Shown in pieces: positions 1-7,507 of a stretch of 64,000 nucleotides of DNA. Numbering within the stretch: the first letter of the stretch is position 1; each line of letters opens with the position of its first letter. This DNA comes from Sphingobacterium humi (GTDB taxonomy: Bacteria > Bacteroidota > Bacteroidia > Sphingobacteriales > Sphingobacteriaceae). The notes beneath the pieces were generated by a model, which did not search any database, was not told the DNA's origin, and saw only the letters and a program-made list of their open reading frames with translations. The stretch is from positions 1 through 64,000 of the forward strand of contig NZ_WSQA01000018.1 in the NCBI RefSeq assembly GCF_009768885.1, in the 5' to 3' direction. Both the position numbers and the translations under genes were made by a program.

Positions 1-69
1 AAGGATCTTTAGGCTATCACTATGAACAGCTTGTCCTCCTGTTTTACGTTTCTTCTCCGGATTTCTCAT
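1..69 (-). CDS. N-terminal fragment of an unknown gene running off the window
   Basis: An ATG at 67-69 on the minus strand opens a frame that stays open to the window edge for 23 codons. The visible residues begin MRNPEKKRKTGG and are basic and hydrophilic, with no signal peptide or recognisable motif. There is no Shine-Dalgarno sequence, which is normal for this phylum. I do not recognise the product. The open frame is short enough to be chance, so confidence is modest; the sequence beyond base 1 would decide it. Confidence 0.4.
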   Translation of the reverse strand, partial: MRNPEKKRKTGGQAVHSDSLKIL

Positions 70-127
70 AACTATTAAAGTTAATTCTTAATGTCCGCTT
101 TTTGTAAACCATTTTTAGGAATGGACA

Positions 128-169
128 GAGATATGAGATATGAGATATGAGATGTGAGATGTGAGATGG
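128..169. repeat. Tandem 7-bp repeat, six GAGATRT-type units
   Basis: Six consecutive 7-bp units lie end to end: GAGATAT three times, GAGATGT twice, then GAGATGG. The same heptamer, in either orientation, recurs at 18482-18509, 18666-18693 and 56794-56821, always between genes. Bases 70-127 between this array and the partial gene hold nothing I can name. Confidence 0.85.
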
Positions 170-178
170 GTGGGCTGC

Positions 179-283
179 TGTCATCGTTTTGTTATCGTTT
201 TGTCATCGTTTTGTCATGGTGAGCGGAGTCGAACCACGAACCACGAACCACGAACGACTGGTACGTCAGTGCAATCAATCATG
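179..283 (+). repeat. Outer left arm of repeat element A, with 11-bp and 7-bp tandem units
   Basis: Four exact-length 11-bp units start at 179, 190, 201 and 212 (TGTCATCGTTT, TGTTATCGTTT, TGTCATCGTTT, TGTCATGGTGA). The last is the beginning of the arm GAGCGGAGTCGAA...CGACTGGTACGTCAGTGCA. Inside the arm, three copies of CCACGAA (234-254) interrupt the GTCGAA/CGACTGG junction. The arm is the inverted partner of 571-622, and the match continues inward to CAATCATG near 277-283. The related locus is 35872-36091. Confidence 0.9.
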
Positions 284-317
284 TTTAGTGTATTGATTGT
301 CAACGCTTTGCAAAGTG

Positions 318-364
318 TGTCATTGGTAACGGTGTAAGCAAATAAAGCAGTTGTACGTCGGTGT
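318..364. repeat. Degenerate inner left arm of repeat element A
   Basis: TGTCATTGGTAACGG at 318-332 and GTACGTCGGTGTA near 352-364 match the two ends of the inner right arm (496-536) when that arm is read in reverse complement; the centre has diverged. This suggests an older inverted pair nested inside the outer one. Similarity was judged by eye. Confidence 0.5.
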
Positions 365-382
365 ATAAAGTGATTAGCTTTG
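351..382 (+). promoter_or_regulatory. Promoter for the candidate small RNA at 386
   Basis: TTG at 351-353, a 21-bp spacer and TAGCTTTG at 375-382 fit the Bacteroidota sigma consensus TTG-N17-23-TAnnTTTG. No start codon with a credible protein follows before the terminator hairpin at 433-464. Confidence 0.45.
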
Positions 383-385
383 CTT

Positions 386-466
386 TTGCAAAATAGTTAT
401 CACAGTAAAATGCTCTATTTTTTAGGTAAAAGAAAATGGCAACCTGTAAAGATTGCCATTTTTATT
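386..466 (+). ncRNA. Candidate small RNA inside repeat element A
   Basis: The unit runs from the expected start site of the 351-382 promoter to a hairpin AAAATGGCAA (433-442) / TTGCCATTTT (453-462) followed by T-rich sequence, a normal intrinsic terminator. An upstream hairpin AAAATAG (390-396) / CTATTTT (415-421) would fold the 5' half. No known RNA family is recognised. The hairpin could instead be a bidirectional terminator for purH, which ends at 697 on the opposite strand. Confidence 0.35.
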
Positions 467-495
467 ATTTGAGTGCTGTTAAAGCTATTTGTTAA

Positions 496-536
496 TGTAT
501 TGACGTACCAGTCGTTCGACTCCGCTACCAATGACA
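496..536 (-). repeat. Inner right arm of repeat element A
   Basis: This 41-bp copy reads TGTATTGACGTACCAGTCG then TTCGACTCCGCTACCAATGACA. It matches the outer right arm at 582-622 except at a few positions and is the inverted partner of the degenerate copy at 318-364. It carries no 7-bp insert and only one TGTCAT unit at its outer end. Confidence 0.85.
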
Positions 537-570
537 TATTATTAAGGAGTGTTCGTAGTAAGCTTGTTAT

Positions 571-659
571 GCATGATGGTTTGCACTGACGTACCAGTCG
601 TTCGACTCCGCTCACGATGACAAAACCATGACAGCACGGGCCAAAATGATGACAGCACG
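571..659 (-). repeat. Outer right arm of repeat element A with outward TGTCAT-type units
   Basis: TGCACTGACGTACCAGTCG starts at 582 and the arm runs through TTCGACTCCGCTCACGATGACA to 622, complementary to the left arm at 212-283. Outward of the arm comes a further 11-bp unit (AAACCATGACA, 623-633), then two copies of ATGACAGCACG at 628-638 and 649-659. Read in reverse complement, these are TGTCAT-headed units growing away from the element, as on the left side. Confidence 0.85.
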
Positions 660-696
660 CTCTAAATACTAACTACTCCATACTAACTACTACGAA

Positions 697-2223
697 TTAA
701 TGCTTAAAATGTCTCACACCCGTCGTTACCATGGCTACTTTCTTTTCGTTGGCCATATCGATTGATAACTGATCTTTAATAGATCCTCCGGGTTGTAATA
801 CGGCTGCTACGCCGGCGTCTCCAGCGATTTCAACACAGTCTGGGAATGGGAAGAAGGCGTCGGAAGCCATGACGCTACCTTTTACGTCAAAACCAAAAGA
901 TTGTGCTTTTTCGATGGCTTGTTTCAAGGCATCTACACGGGAGGTTTGACCTACTCCTGATGCGATTAGCGTGCCGTTTTTTGCAAATACGATGGTATTT
1001 GATTTGGTATGTTTAACAATTTTGTTGGCGAAGTAAAGATCTTTCAATTGCTCGGCGGTAGGTTGTACATCTGTTACGGCATTCATTTGATCTGGACCTT
1101 CAACGGTATTGTCTTTATCTTGTAGAATGACCCCGTTCAATAAAGTTTTGAATTGCTGGGTTGGCAAAACCACTTCTTTGCGACGTAAGATAATACGGTT
1201 TTTCTTTGCTGTTAGAATTTCTAAAGCATCTGCGCTGTAAGAAGGAGCAATTAATACTTCGAAGAATAAGTTGTTGATTTCTGCAGCTGTTGCTTGATCT
1301 ACCTCGCGGTTACAGATAAGCACACCACCGAAAGCAGATACAGGATCGCAGGCTAAGGCCGCATCCCAGGCATCTTTGATGGAATCGCGAGAGGCAACAC
1401 CACAAGCGTTTGTATGTTTTAAGATGGCGAATGTAGGCTCTTCGAACTCGTCGATAATGGCTACAGCAGCATCTACGTCAACCAGGTTATTGTACGAAAG
1501 CTCTTTACCATTCAACTTATCGAACATAGCGTCTAAGTTACCGTAGAATACCCCTTGTTGGTGTGGGTTTTCGCCGTAACGTAAAGTTTGCGCTTGTTGT
1601 TCAGATTGTTTGAAAACCGCTAAAGGCTCTTCTTGGTTGAAGTAGTTGAAGATGGCCGTATCGTAGTGAGAAGAAGTGTTGAAGGCACGTTTCGCGAAGG
1701 ATTTACGTTGCTCCAAGGAAGTTGCTCCTTCTTGGTTTTTCAAGATTTCTTCTAACTCTTGGTAATCATTTTTTGAAGAGATGATTACGACGTCGTTGAA
1801 GTTCTTGGCTGCGGCACGAATTAAAGAAATGCCACCGATATCGATTTTCTCGATGATATCTTGCTCAGCAGCACCTGAAGCTACGGTTTCTTCGAATGGA
1901 TATAAATCAACAATTACTAAGTCGATTTCTGGAATATCATACTGTTCCAATTGTTTTTTGTCATCAGCCAATGGGCGACGGGAAAGGATTCCGCCGAACA
2001 CATTAGGGTGTAGCGTTTTTACGCGTCCACCAAGGATGGAAGGGTAACCGGTTAGGTCTTCAACACGTTCAACAGGGATGTCTAGATCGCGGATAAAGGC
2101 TTCTGTACCACCGGTTGAATAAAATGTAACACCGTACTGATGTAATAATTGAATTAAGGGCGCAAGGTTATCTTTATAATATACGGAAACCAATGCATTT
2201 TTAATCTTAACAGGATGATTCAT
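697..2223 (-). CDS. purH: Bifunctional AICAR transformylase / IMP cyclohydrolase
   Basis: PurH catalyses the last two steps of de novo IMP synthesis in the cytoplasm: formyl transfer from 10-formyl-THF to AICAR, then ring closure. The 508-residue length is standard. The N-terminal third is the cyclohydrolase (MGS-like) domain, with STGGT and GRVKTLHP motifs. The rest is the transformylase, with the substrate loop LRYGENPHQ and the catalytic Lys-His pair in ILKHTNACGVA. The C-terminus GVRHFKH is typical of the family. It is a single gene with its own promoter box at 2243-2250 and divergent from the esterase at 2359. purN, an earlier enzyme of the same pathway, lies 4.5 kb away. Confidence 0.98.
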   Translation of the reverse strand: MNHPVKIKNALVSVYYKDNLAPLIQLLHQYGVTFYSTGGTEAFIRDLDIPVERVEDLTGYPSILGGRVKTLHPNVFGGILSRRPLADDKKQLEQYDIPEIDLVIVDLYPFEETVASGAAEQDIIEKIDIGGISLIRAAAKNFNDVVIISSKNDYQELEEILKNQEGATSLEQRKSFAKRAFNTSSHYDTAIFNYFNQEEPLAVFKQSEQQAQTLRYGENPHQQGVFYGNLDAMFDKLNGKELSYNNLVDVDAAVAIIDEFEEPTFAILKHTNACGVASRDSIKDAWDAALACDPVSAFGGVLICNREVDQATAAEINNLFFEVLIAPSYSADALEILTAKKNRIILRRKEVVLPTQQFKTLLNGVILQDKDNTVEGPDQMNAVTDVQPTAEQLKDLYFANKIVKHTKSNTIVFAKNGTLIASGVGQTSRVDALKQAIEKAQSFGFDVKGSVMASDAFFPFPDCVEIAGDAGVAAVLQPGGSIKDQLSIDMANEKKVAMVTTGVRHFKH

Positions 2224-2242
2224 TGTATTTTGTTTGGAGCCG

Positions 2243-2250
2243 CAAAGATA
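2243..2250 (-). promoter_or_regulatory. -7 box of the purH promoter
   Basis: On the minus strand the sequence reads TATCTTTG, an exact TAnnTTTG match about 20 nt before the purH ATG. No clear TTG is seen 17-23 bp upstream. Confidence 0.5.
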
Positions 2251-2358
2251 AAGATTTTAATATATTTTTCGCGAATATTATCATAATAATAAAGCTTGCT
2301 GGAATCCATTATCATTTTTATTATCTTTAAGGAAGATTCATTTCAACCCCGCTAACCA

Positions 2359-3537
2359 ATGAAACGTAGCTTTTTAATCCTCTTTAGCCTGTTGTTTAGT
2401 TTTGTTTGCCCTGTTTGTTTTGGGCAGGAGAATATTGCTAAACGGCCGGAGCAGCTTTTGTCGCCTGAAGTGAAGGCCGATAATACGGTTGTTTTTCGAT
2501 TATATGCACCCGAGGCAAAGTCTGTTGCCTTACTTGGCAATTGGATGGATGCAAATAGCCCGGGGGGCAATAAGCGGGAGATGGAGAAAGGCGCGAATGG
2601 GGTTTGGACGGTAGAACAGCCCGCTATGGCGCGTGATCTGTTTATTTATAATTTCTTGTTGGATGGGGTGCGCATCAGCGACCCGTTGAATGTGTATCAG
2701 ATTCGCGATGTGGGCAATATCTTCAATTATTTTATTACCCATGGCGGGCAGGCGGAGCTGTATAAAAATCATGTTGTTCCACACGGAACCTTAAGTAAGC
2801 GCTGGTATGCTTCAAGCTTAAATGCAGCCGAGCGTAGATTGAGCGTGTATACGCCACCCGGCTATGAAGCGGGGAAGCAGAAATACCCGGTATTGTACCT
2901 TTTACATGGCATGGGTGGCGATGAGGAGGCTTGGCCAACCCTGGGTAGGGTTTGTCAGATTATGGATAACCTGATTGCTGCTGGTCGCATCGTACCGATG
3001 ATTGTGGTGATGCCGAATGGGCATACAGCCAATAGCGCGGCGCCGGGCTATTCAGAAAGAGGGGAATATCCGGTGACTTTCGCCAGTCCCGATGTCGGAT
3101 CTGGTGCCATGGAATCTACGTTTATGGAAGTTGTAGCCTTTACGGAGAAGAATTACCGCGTGAAGAAGGATAAGAAACACCGGGCCATTGCAGGCTTGTC
3201 GATGGGCGGATCGCATAGTTTGTTTATTGCGGCAGCAAATGCAGGAACTTTCGATTATGTGGGTTTATTCTCCGCTGCCTTTCGCATCAATGATAAAATA
3301 AAACAAGCGGTTTACGATGATTTCCCGGCAAACTTACAGCGCCAAAAGGAGAAAGGATATCGCTTGTACTGGATAGGTATGGGGAAAACGGATTTTTTAT
3401 ACCAAGTGGGGGCCGACTATAGAAAGCGATTGGATGAGATGGGCATGAGCTACAGCTATTATGAGTCGGAAGGCGGCCATACCTGGTCGAACTGGCGGGA
3501 TTATCTGGTTAAGTTTTCCGAGCAATTGTTTCGGTAG
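2359..3537 (+). CDS. Secreted carbohydrate-esterase family 1-type esterase
   Basis: A 392-residue exported hydrolase. Residues 1-22 are a signal peptide ending near FGQ. Residues 35-130 form an E-set/CBM48-like beta-sandwich (VFRLYAPEAKSVALLGNW), and 150-392 are an alpha/beta-hydrolase of the esterase D / feruloyl-esterase type. The oxyanion segment is LLHG (181-184), the nucleophile is Ser281 in GLSMGG, and Asp345 (GKTDF) and His374 (EGGHTW) complete the triad by position. Proteins of this layout remove acyl or feruloyl groups from plant polysaccharides; the substrate here is not readable from sequence. The adjacent sulfatases suggest work on decorated glycans. No SusC/SusD pair is nearby. 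Confidence 0.88.
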   Translation: MKRSFLILFSLLFSFVCPVCFGQENIAKRPEQLLSPEVKADNTVVFRLYAPEAKSVALLGNWMDANSPGGNKREMEKGANGVWTVEQPAMARDLFIYNFLLDGVRISDPLNVYQIRDVGNIFNYFITHGGQAELYKNHVVPHGTLSKRWYASSLNAAERRLSVYTPPGYEAGKQKYPVLYLLHGMGGDEEAWPTLGRVCQIMDNLIAAGRIVPMIVVMPNGHTANSAAPGYSERGEYPVTFASPDVGSGAMESTFMEVVAFTEKNYRVKKDKKHRAIAGLSMGGSHSLFIAAANAGTFDYVGLFSAAFRINDKIKQAVYDDFPANLQRQKEKGYRLYWIGMGKTDFLYQVGADYRKRLDEMGMSYSYYESEGGHTWSNWRDYLVKFSEQLFR

Positions 3538-3538
3538 T

Positions 3539-3568
3539 TTTGATACTGGGGAAAACTGATTATATTTG
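3539..3568 (+). promoter_or_regulatory. Promoter of the sulfatase pair
   Basis: TTG at 3539-3541, 19 bp, then TATATTTG at 3561-3568 fit the phylum consensus well. The start site would lie near 3572, leaving a 5' leader of about 210 nt before the ATG at 3786. The leader contains TTAAGT-AA-ACTTAA near its end but no regulator site I can name. Confidence 0.6.
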
Positions 3569-3785
3569 GGCTTAACCTTATAATAAAACTAATCCATTTA
3601 AAATTGGGAGCGTTTATTTAAGCAGCATGTTTTTGTAAATGCTTAGTTCAATGGTTGTTAAAAATCCATTTGTCATCAGGTCTTCGTAAGATGTTAACTA
3701 CCTGTGGTAAAACCTTAATGGAATTATATTAGAAGCGCTTATCGCTTAAGTAAACTTAAACCTACAAATACTCAAAAATAATACC

Positions 3786-5246
3786 ATGAAAAAAATAATT
3801 ATTCTATTAATTACTTCTGTTATCGGGGTTCATTTCTCTTTTGCCCAGCAGCAGAAACCAAATATTATCATTGTGTTTATGGATGATATGGGCTATGGCG
3901 ATGTATCCGTAAATGGCGCCTTGGATTACCATACACCTATATTAGACAAGATGGCCGCCCAAGGGATTCGCTTTACGAATTTCTTAACACCACAGGCAAC
4001 CTGTACGGCATCTCGCTCGGCCTTATTGACGGGAAACTATCCCAACAGAATGAATATGTTTGGTGCTTTTGGGCCGAATGCGAAAATGGGGCTCAATCCG
4101 CAGGAGGTAACCATTGCGGAAATGCTGAAGGAATTTGGCTACCAAACGCACATGATTGGTAAATGGCATTTAGGCAACGAACCTGAGTTTTTGCCGACCA
4201 AACAAGGTTTCGATAGCTATGTAGGTTTGCCTTATTCGAATGATATGTGGCCGGTAGAATATGATGGTACTCCTGCCAAGGCCGGTGGTCGGGTAGCGCA
4301 TTACCCGGTTTTACCTTTATTATCCATCAACAAGAACCAGCAAATACCGGATACCTTAAGGAAAATTCAAACGTTGAAAGATCAAGCCAGTCTTACCGGT
4401 ACTTATACCAAGGATGCGGTTCGATTTATCAAGGAAAATAAGAAAAAACCTTTCTTTCTATACCTCGCCCATAGCATGACCCATGTGCCTATTGCGGCCT
4501 CTGCTGCCTTTGCAGGGAAATCTAAACAAGGTGAATTTGGCGATGTGATGATGGAAATCGACTGGTCTATGGGTCAATTGTTTAAAACGCTGAAGGAAAA
4601 CAAGCTGGATAAAAATACACTGGTTATTTTTACCAGTGATAATGGTCCTTGGTTAAACTTTGGCAATCATAATGGCAATGCAGCGGGTTTTCGGGAAGGA
4701 AAAGGAACCAGCTGGGAGGGCGGTACCCGCATTCCATGTTTTATCAGCTGGCCTGCGGTTATTAAAGAAGGTCGGGTGGTCAATCAGTTGAGCAGTTCCA
4801 TGGATATATTCGCCACCATTGCTGATGTGCTTGGCTATAAATCGCACCCCTACCAAATTGATGGCATTAGTTTTCTGCCTTACTTGAAGAAACATACCGA
4901 TGAAACCCTACGTCGTGAGTTTTATTACTATTACAATCGGAACGACCTGGAGGCGGTGCGTCTGGATCAATGGAAGTTAGTGCTTCCGCACAATTATCGT
5001 TCATACGAAGGCGTAGCGCCGGGGGATGATGGGCAGGGTGGGCCTTATGCGAAAGGACAACAGCGAGAAATGGCTTTATATGACTTACGTCGGGATCCGG
5101 GAGAACGTTATAATGTTATTGCGCAATATCCGGAGAAAAAGGCAGAGCTGTTGAAATTAGCTGAAAAAGCGCGTCAGGATCTGGGCGATAATTTAACCAA
5201 TCAGGAAGGGGCTAATCGTAGGCCTATTGGAAAACTTAAGGATTAA
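3786..5246 (+). CDS. Secreted type I sulfatase (CTASR active site)
   Basis: A 486-residue formylglycine-dependent sulfatase that hydrolyses sulfate esters, probably on polysaccharides outside the cytoplasm. Residues 1-20 are a signal peptide. Calcium-binding Asp33-Asp34 lie in VFMDDMGYGD, the catalytic Cys73 in the C-x-A-x-R form of the sulfatase motif (CTASR, 73-77), and GKWHLG (125-130), His233 and SDNG (284-287) supply the other active-site residues. The C-terminal part has the usual FYYYYNRNDLEAVR / YDLRRDPGE segment. It is followed after 3 bp by a second sulfatase in the same operon. Maturation needs a formylglycine-generating enzyme or anSME outside this window. Substrate specificity cannot be read. 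Confidence 0.95.
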   Translation: MKKIIILLITSVIGVHFSFAQQQKPNIIIVFMDDMGYGDVSVNGALDYHTPILDKMAAQGIRFTNFLTPQATCTASRSALLTGNYPNRMNMFGAFGPNAKMGLNPQEVTIAEMLKEFGYQTHMIGKWHLGNEPEFLPTKQGFDSYVGLPYSNDMWPVEYDGTPAKAGGRVAHYPVLPLLSINKNQQIPDTLRKIQTLKDQASLTGTYTKDAVRFIKENKKKPFFLYLAHSMTHVPIAASAAFAGKSKQGEFGDVMMEIDWSMGQLFKTLKENKLDKNTLVIFTSDNGPWLNFGNHNGNAAGFREGKGTSWEGGTRIPCFISWPAVIKEGRVVNQLSSSMDIFATIADVLGYKSHPYQIDGISFLPYLKKHTDETLRREFYYYYNRNDLEAVRLDQWKLVLPHNYRSYEGVAPGDDGQGGPYAKGQQREMALYDLRRDPGERYNVIAQYPEKKAELLKLAEKARQDLGDNLTNQEGANRRPIGKLKD

Positions 5247-5249
5247 CCG

Positions 5250-6728
5250 ATGCAAAAAATAGCAATTTTAATGGCTGTTTTCGGGCTACTAGGCGGAATG
5301 CTCAAGGCACAGGAAAAGCCTAATATTATTTATATCTATGCGGATGATTTGGGTTATGGTGAATTGGGGCCTTATGGTCAAAAGATAATCAAAACACCGC
5401 ATTTAGATAAGATGGCCAAGGAGGGGATGAAATTTACCCAACACTACACCTCAACACCGGTTTGTGCGCCGGCAAGGGCAATGCTCCTGACCGGAAAACA
5501 TGGGGGCCAAAGTTACATTCGTGGGAATTATGAAATGGGTGGTTTTAAGGATGAGGAGGAAGGCGGACAAATGCCTTTGCCTGAAGGAACCTATACCCTG
5601 GCGCATATGTTGAAAAATGTAGGCTATACCACAGGTATTACAGGGAAGTGGGGCTTGGGTATGCATTTTACAAGTGGTAATCCGAATAAGCATGGCTTTG
5701 ACTATGCCTATGGCTACCTGGATCAGAAACAAGCACATAATTATTACCCGACCCATTTATGGGAGAACGGTAAATGGGATAGCCTGGATAATAAAGCCAT
5801 GAATGTGCATGTGCGTTTGCAAGAGCATGAAGCCACAGATGCCGCCTTTAACCAATTTAAAGGGAAGGAAAATGCCATTGATAAAATGACCGAAAAAGCC
5901 TTAGCCTTTATAAAGGATAATAAAGAAGGACCATTTTTCTTATATGTTCCTTATACGCTTCCGCATGTGGGGCTACAAGCTCCAGATCGTTGGATAGACC
6001 ATTACAGAGCCGTATTTAAGGACGAGAAGCCTTATTTAGGCACGCAGGGCTATAATCCTCAAAAATATCCGTTGGCCACCTATGCGGCCATGATTAGCTT
6101 CTTGGATGAACAAGTGGGCCTATTGATGCAAGAGCTAAAGCAGCTGGGACTGGATAAAAACACCATCGTGATGTTTTCTTCTGATAATGGTCCTATCTTT
6201 AATGGAGGTGTGCGTGCTGATGTGTTTGAAAGTACAGCGGGCTACCGTGGCTTAAAGATGGATGTCTTTGAAGGAGGAATTCGCGTTCCTTTTATTGCGC
6301 GTTGGCCGCAGCATATTCCTGCCGGACAAACCACGGAATTGCCTTCGGTGCAATATGATTTAATGGCGACCTTAGCGGAGCTGACGGGAGGAAAGATTAA
6401 CCAAACGGATGGTACTTCTTTTTTACCGACGCTTTTGGGTAAACCTGGGGAGCAGCATGCGCGGGAGTTTATGTATTTTGAATACCCGGAAAAAGGAGGG
6501 CAAATTGCTATCCGCGTGCAAGATTGGAAAGGCGTAAAAATTGGCGTGAAGCAAAACAAGGAAGTGCCTTGGCAATTGTTCGATCTAAAAAACGATCCGA
6601 AAGAAAGTCGGGATGTAGCCAAGCAGCATCCGGAAATCATCCAGAAACTCGATGCTATTTTAGCTAGGGAACATCAAAACGCACATATTAAAGAATGGGA
6701 GTTTATCAATAATAAAATGCCTGAATAA
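5250..6728 (+). CDS. Secreted type I sulfatase (CAPAR active site)
   Basis: A 492-residue sulfatase, the second gene of the operon, 3 bp after the first. The signal peptide ends near residue 20. Metal-binding Asp32-Asp33 lie in IYADDLGYGELG, Cys72 in the canonical C-x-P-x-R motif (CAPAR, 72-76), and TGKWGLG and SSDNGP supply the other core residues. The first sulfatase has GKWHLG where this one has GKWGLG, so the two active sites differ and probably act on different sulfate positions; that is inference. It ends just before a strong hairpin terminator shared with purN on the other strand. Confidence 0.95.
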   Translation: MQKIAILMAVFGLLGGMLKAQEKPNIIYIYADDLGYGELGPYGQKIIKTPHLDKMAKEGMKFTQHYTSTPVCAPARAMLLTGKHGGQSYIRGNYEMGGFKDEEEGGQMPLPEGTYTLAHMLKNVGYTTGITGKWGLGMHFTSGNPNKHGFDYAYGYLDQKQAHNYYPTHLWENGKWDSLDNKAMNVHVRLQEHEATDAAFNQFKGKENAIDKMTEKALAFIKDNKEGPFFLYVPYTLPHVGLQAPDRWIDHYRAVFKDEKPYLGTQGYNPQKYPLATYAAMISFLDEQVGLLMQELKQLGLDKNTIVMFSSDNGPIFNGGVRADVFESTAGYRGLKMDVFEGGIRVPFIARWPQHIPAGQTTELPSVQYDLMATLAELTGGKINQTDGTSFLPTLLGKPGEQHAREFMYFEYPEKGGQIAIRVQDWKGVKIGVKQNKEVPWQLFDLKNDPKESRDVAKQHPEIIQKLDAILAREHQNAHIKEWEFINNKMPE

Positions 6729-6736
6729 ACGGCCTT

Positions 6737-6782
6737 AAAACAAGAAACGGCTATAGGGATACTATAACCGTTTCTTGTTTTA
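6737..6782. terminator. Bidirectional terminator between the sulfatase operon and purN
   Basis: A long hairpin with arms AAACAAGAAACGG and CCGTTTCTTGTTT and flanking A and T runs on both sides serves the two converging transcripts. Confidence 0.85.
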
Positions 6783-6791
6783 TATCGTATC

Positions 6792-7367
6792 TTAATTATA
6801 CTTTTTCAGTAAATTTTCAATGACTTTCGGGTAGTGTAAATGCTCCAATTGTTGGCCATTAAATTTAATGATTTCTAAGGTGTCGCCAGGTTCCACACGG
6901 AACTTCGCCTGATAGATCACTTCCCCTTCATCGAAATGCTCGTTTACAAAGTGGATGGTAATGCCATGTTCTTCCTCGCCAGCTTCCAATACTGCTTTAT
7001 GCACTTTATCGCCATACATGCCTTTGCCACCAAACTTTGGAAGCAGGGCAGGGTGGATATTGATAATTTTGTTAGGGAATGCCTTCAATAAGTTATCGGG
7101 CACCAACCATAAGAAACCGGCAAGCACGACAATGTCAATCTCCAAGCGTTTCAATAGATTGACTACGTCGTCGGTTTGGTAGAAGTCGTGTTTATCAAAA
7201 ACATGTGTTGGGATTTCGAAATTATCAGCCCGTTGTAAGACATAGGCTTCGGGGTTATTACTTAAAACTAAGGCTACTTCGGCGCTATCTGAATATTTGA
7301 AATGCTCCATGATTTTTTGAGCATTTGAACCAGAACCGGAAGCAAAAATAGCGATGCGTTTTCTCAC
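6792..7367 (-). CDS. purN: Phosphoribosylglycinamide formyltransferase
   Basis: PurN transfers a formyl group from 10-formyl-THF to GAR, the third step of purine synthesis. The frame opens further upstream (to 7412), but a GTG at 7365-7367 gives VRKRIAIFASGSGSNAQ, which aligns with the usual PurN N-terminus and yields 191 residues, the normal size. The upstream extension is not family-like, so I chose the GTG. The ASGSGSN phosphate-binding loop, the N-x-H motif in IINIHPALLPKFGG and the acidic HFDEGEVI segment are all present. Confidence 0.95.
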   Translation of the reverse strand: MRKRIAIFASGSGSNAQKIMEHFKYSDSAEVALVLSNNPEAYVLQRADNFEIPTHVFDKHDFYQTDDVVNLLKRLEIDIVVLAGFLWLVPDNLLKAFPNKIINIHPALLPKFGGKGMYGDKVHKAVLEAGEEEHGITIHFVNEHFDEGEVIYQAKFRVEPGDTLEIIKFNGQQLEHLHYPKVIENLLKKYN

Positions 7368-7507
7368 AATGTTTTCTATATTGATAAATAAAATAAATGA
7401 ATAGCCATCCAAATATAAAGGTTTTTTTGTAAAGAAGGGTTAAAAAGGGGGTAGTTTGCTTGGAATTCAGTAGATTTAGAAAGGTTTTTAGCTGAATTTA
7501 CGATTTT

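Noticed and set aside
415..615. 66-residue minus-strand ORF
   Set aside because: It lies across repeat arms and the terminator hairpin; the translated sequence is of no known type.
582..622. tRNA or tRNA-derived repeat, because of GTTCGACTCC like a T-arm
   Set aside because: No acceptor stem, D-arm or anticodon arm can be folded around it, and the same segment occurs in five places as part of the repeat.
179..659. CRISPR array
   Set aside because: The repeats are inverted arms and short tandem units without regular unique spacers, and no cas gene is present.
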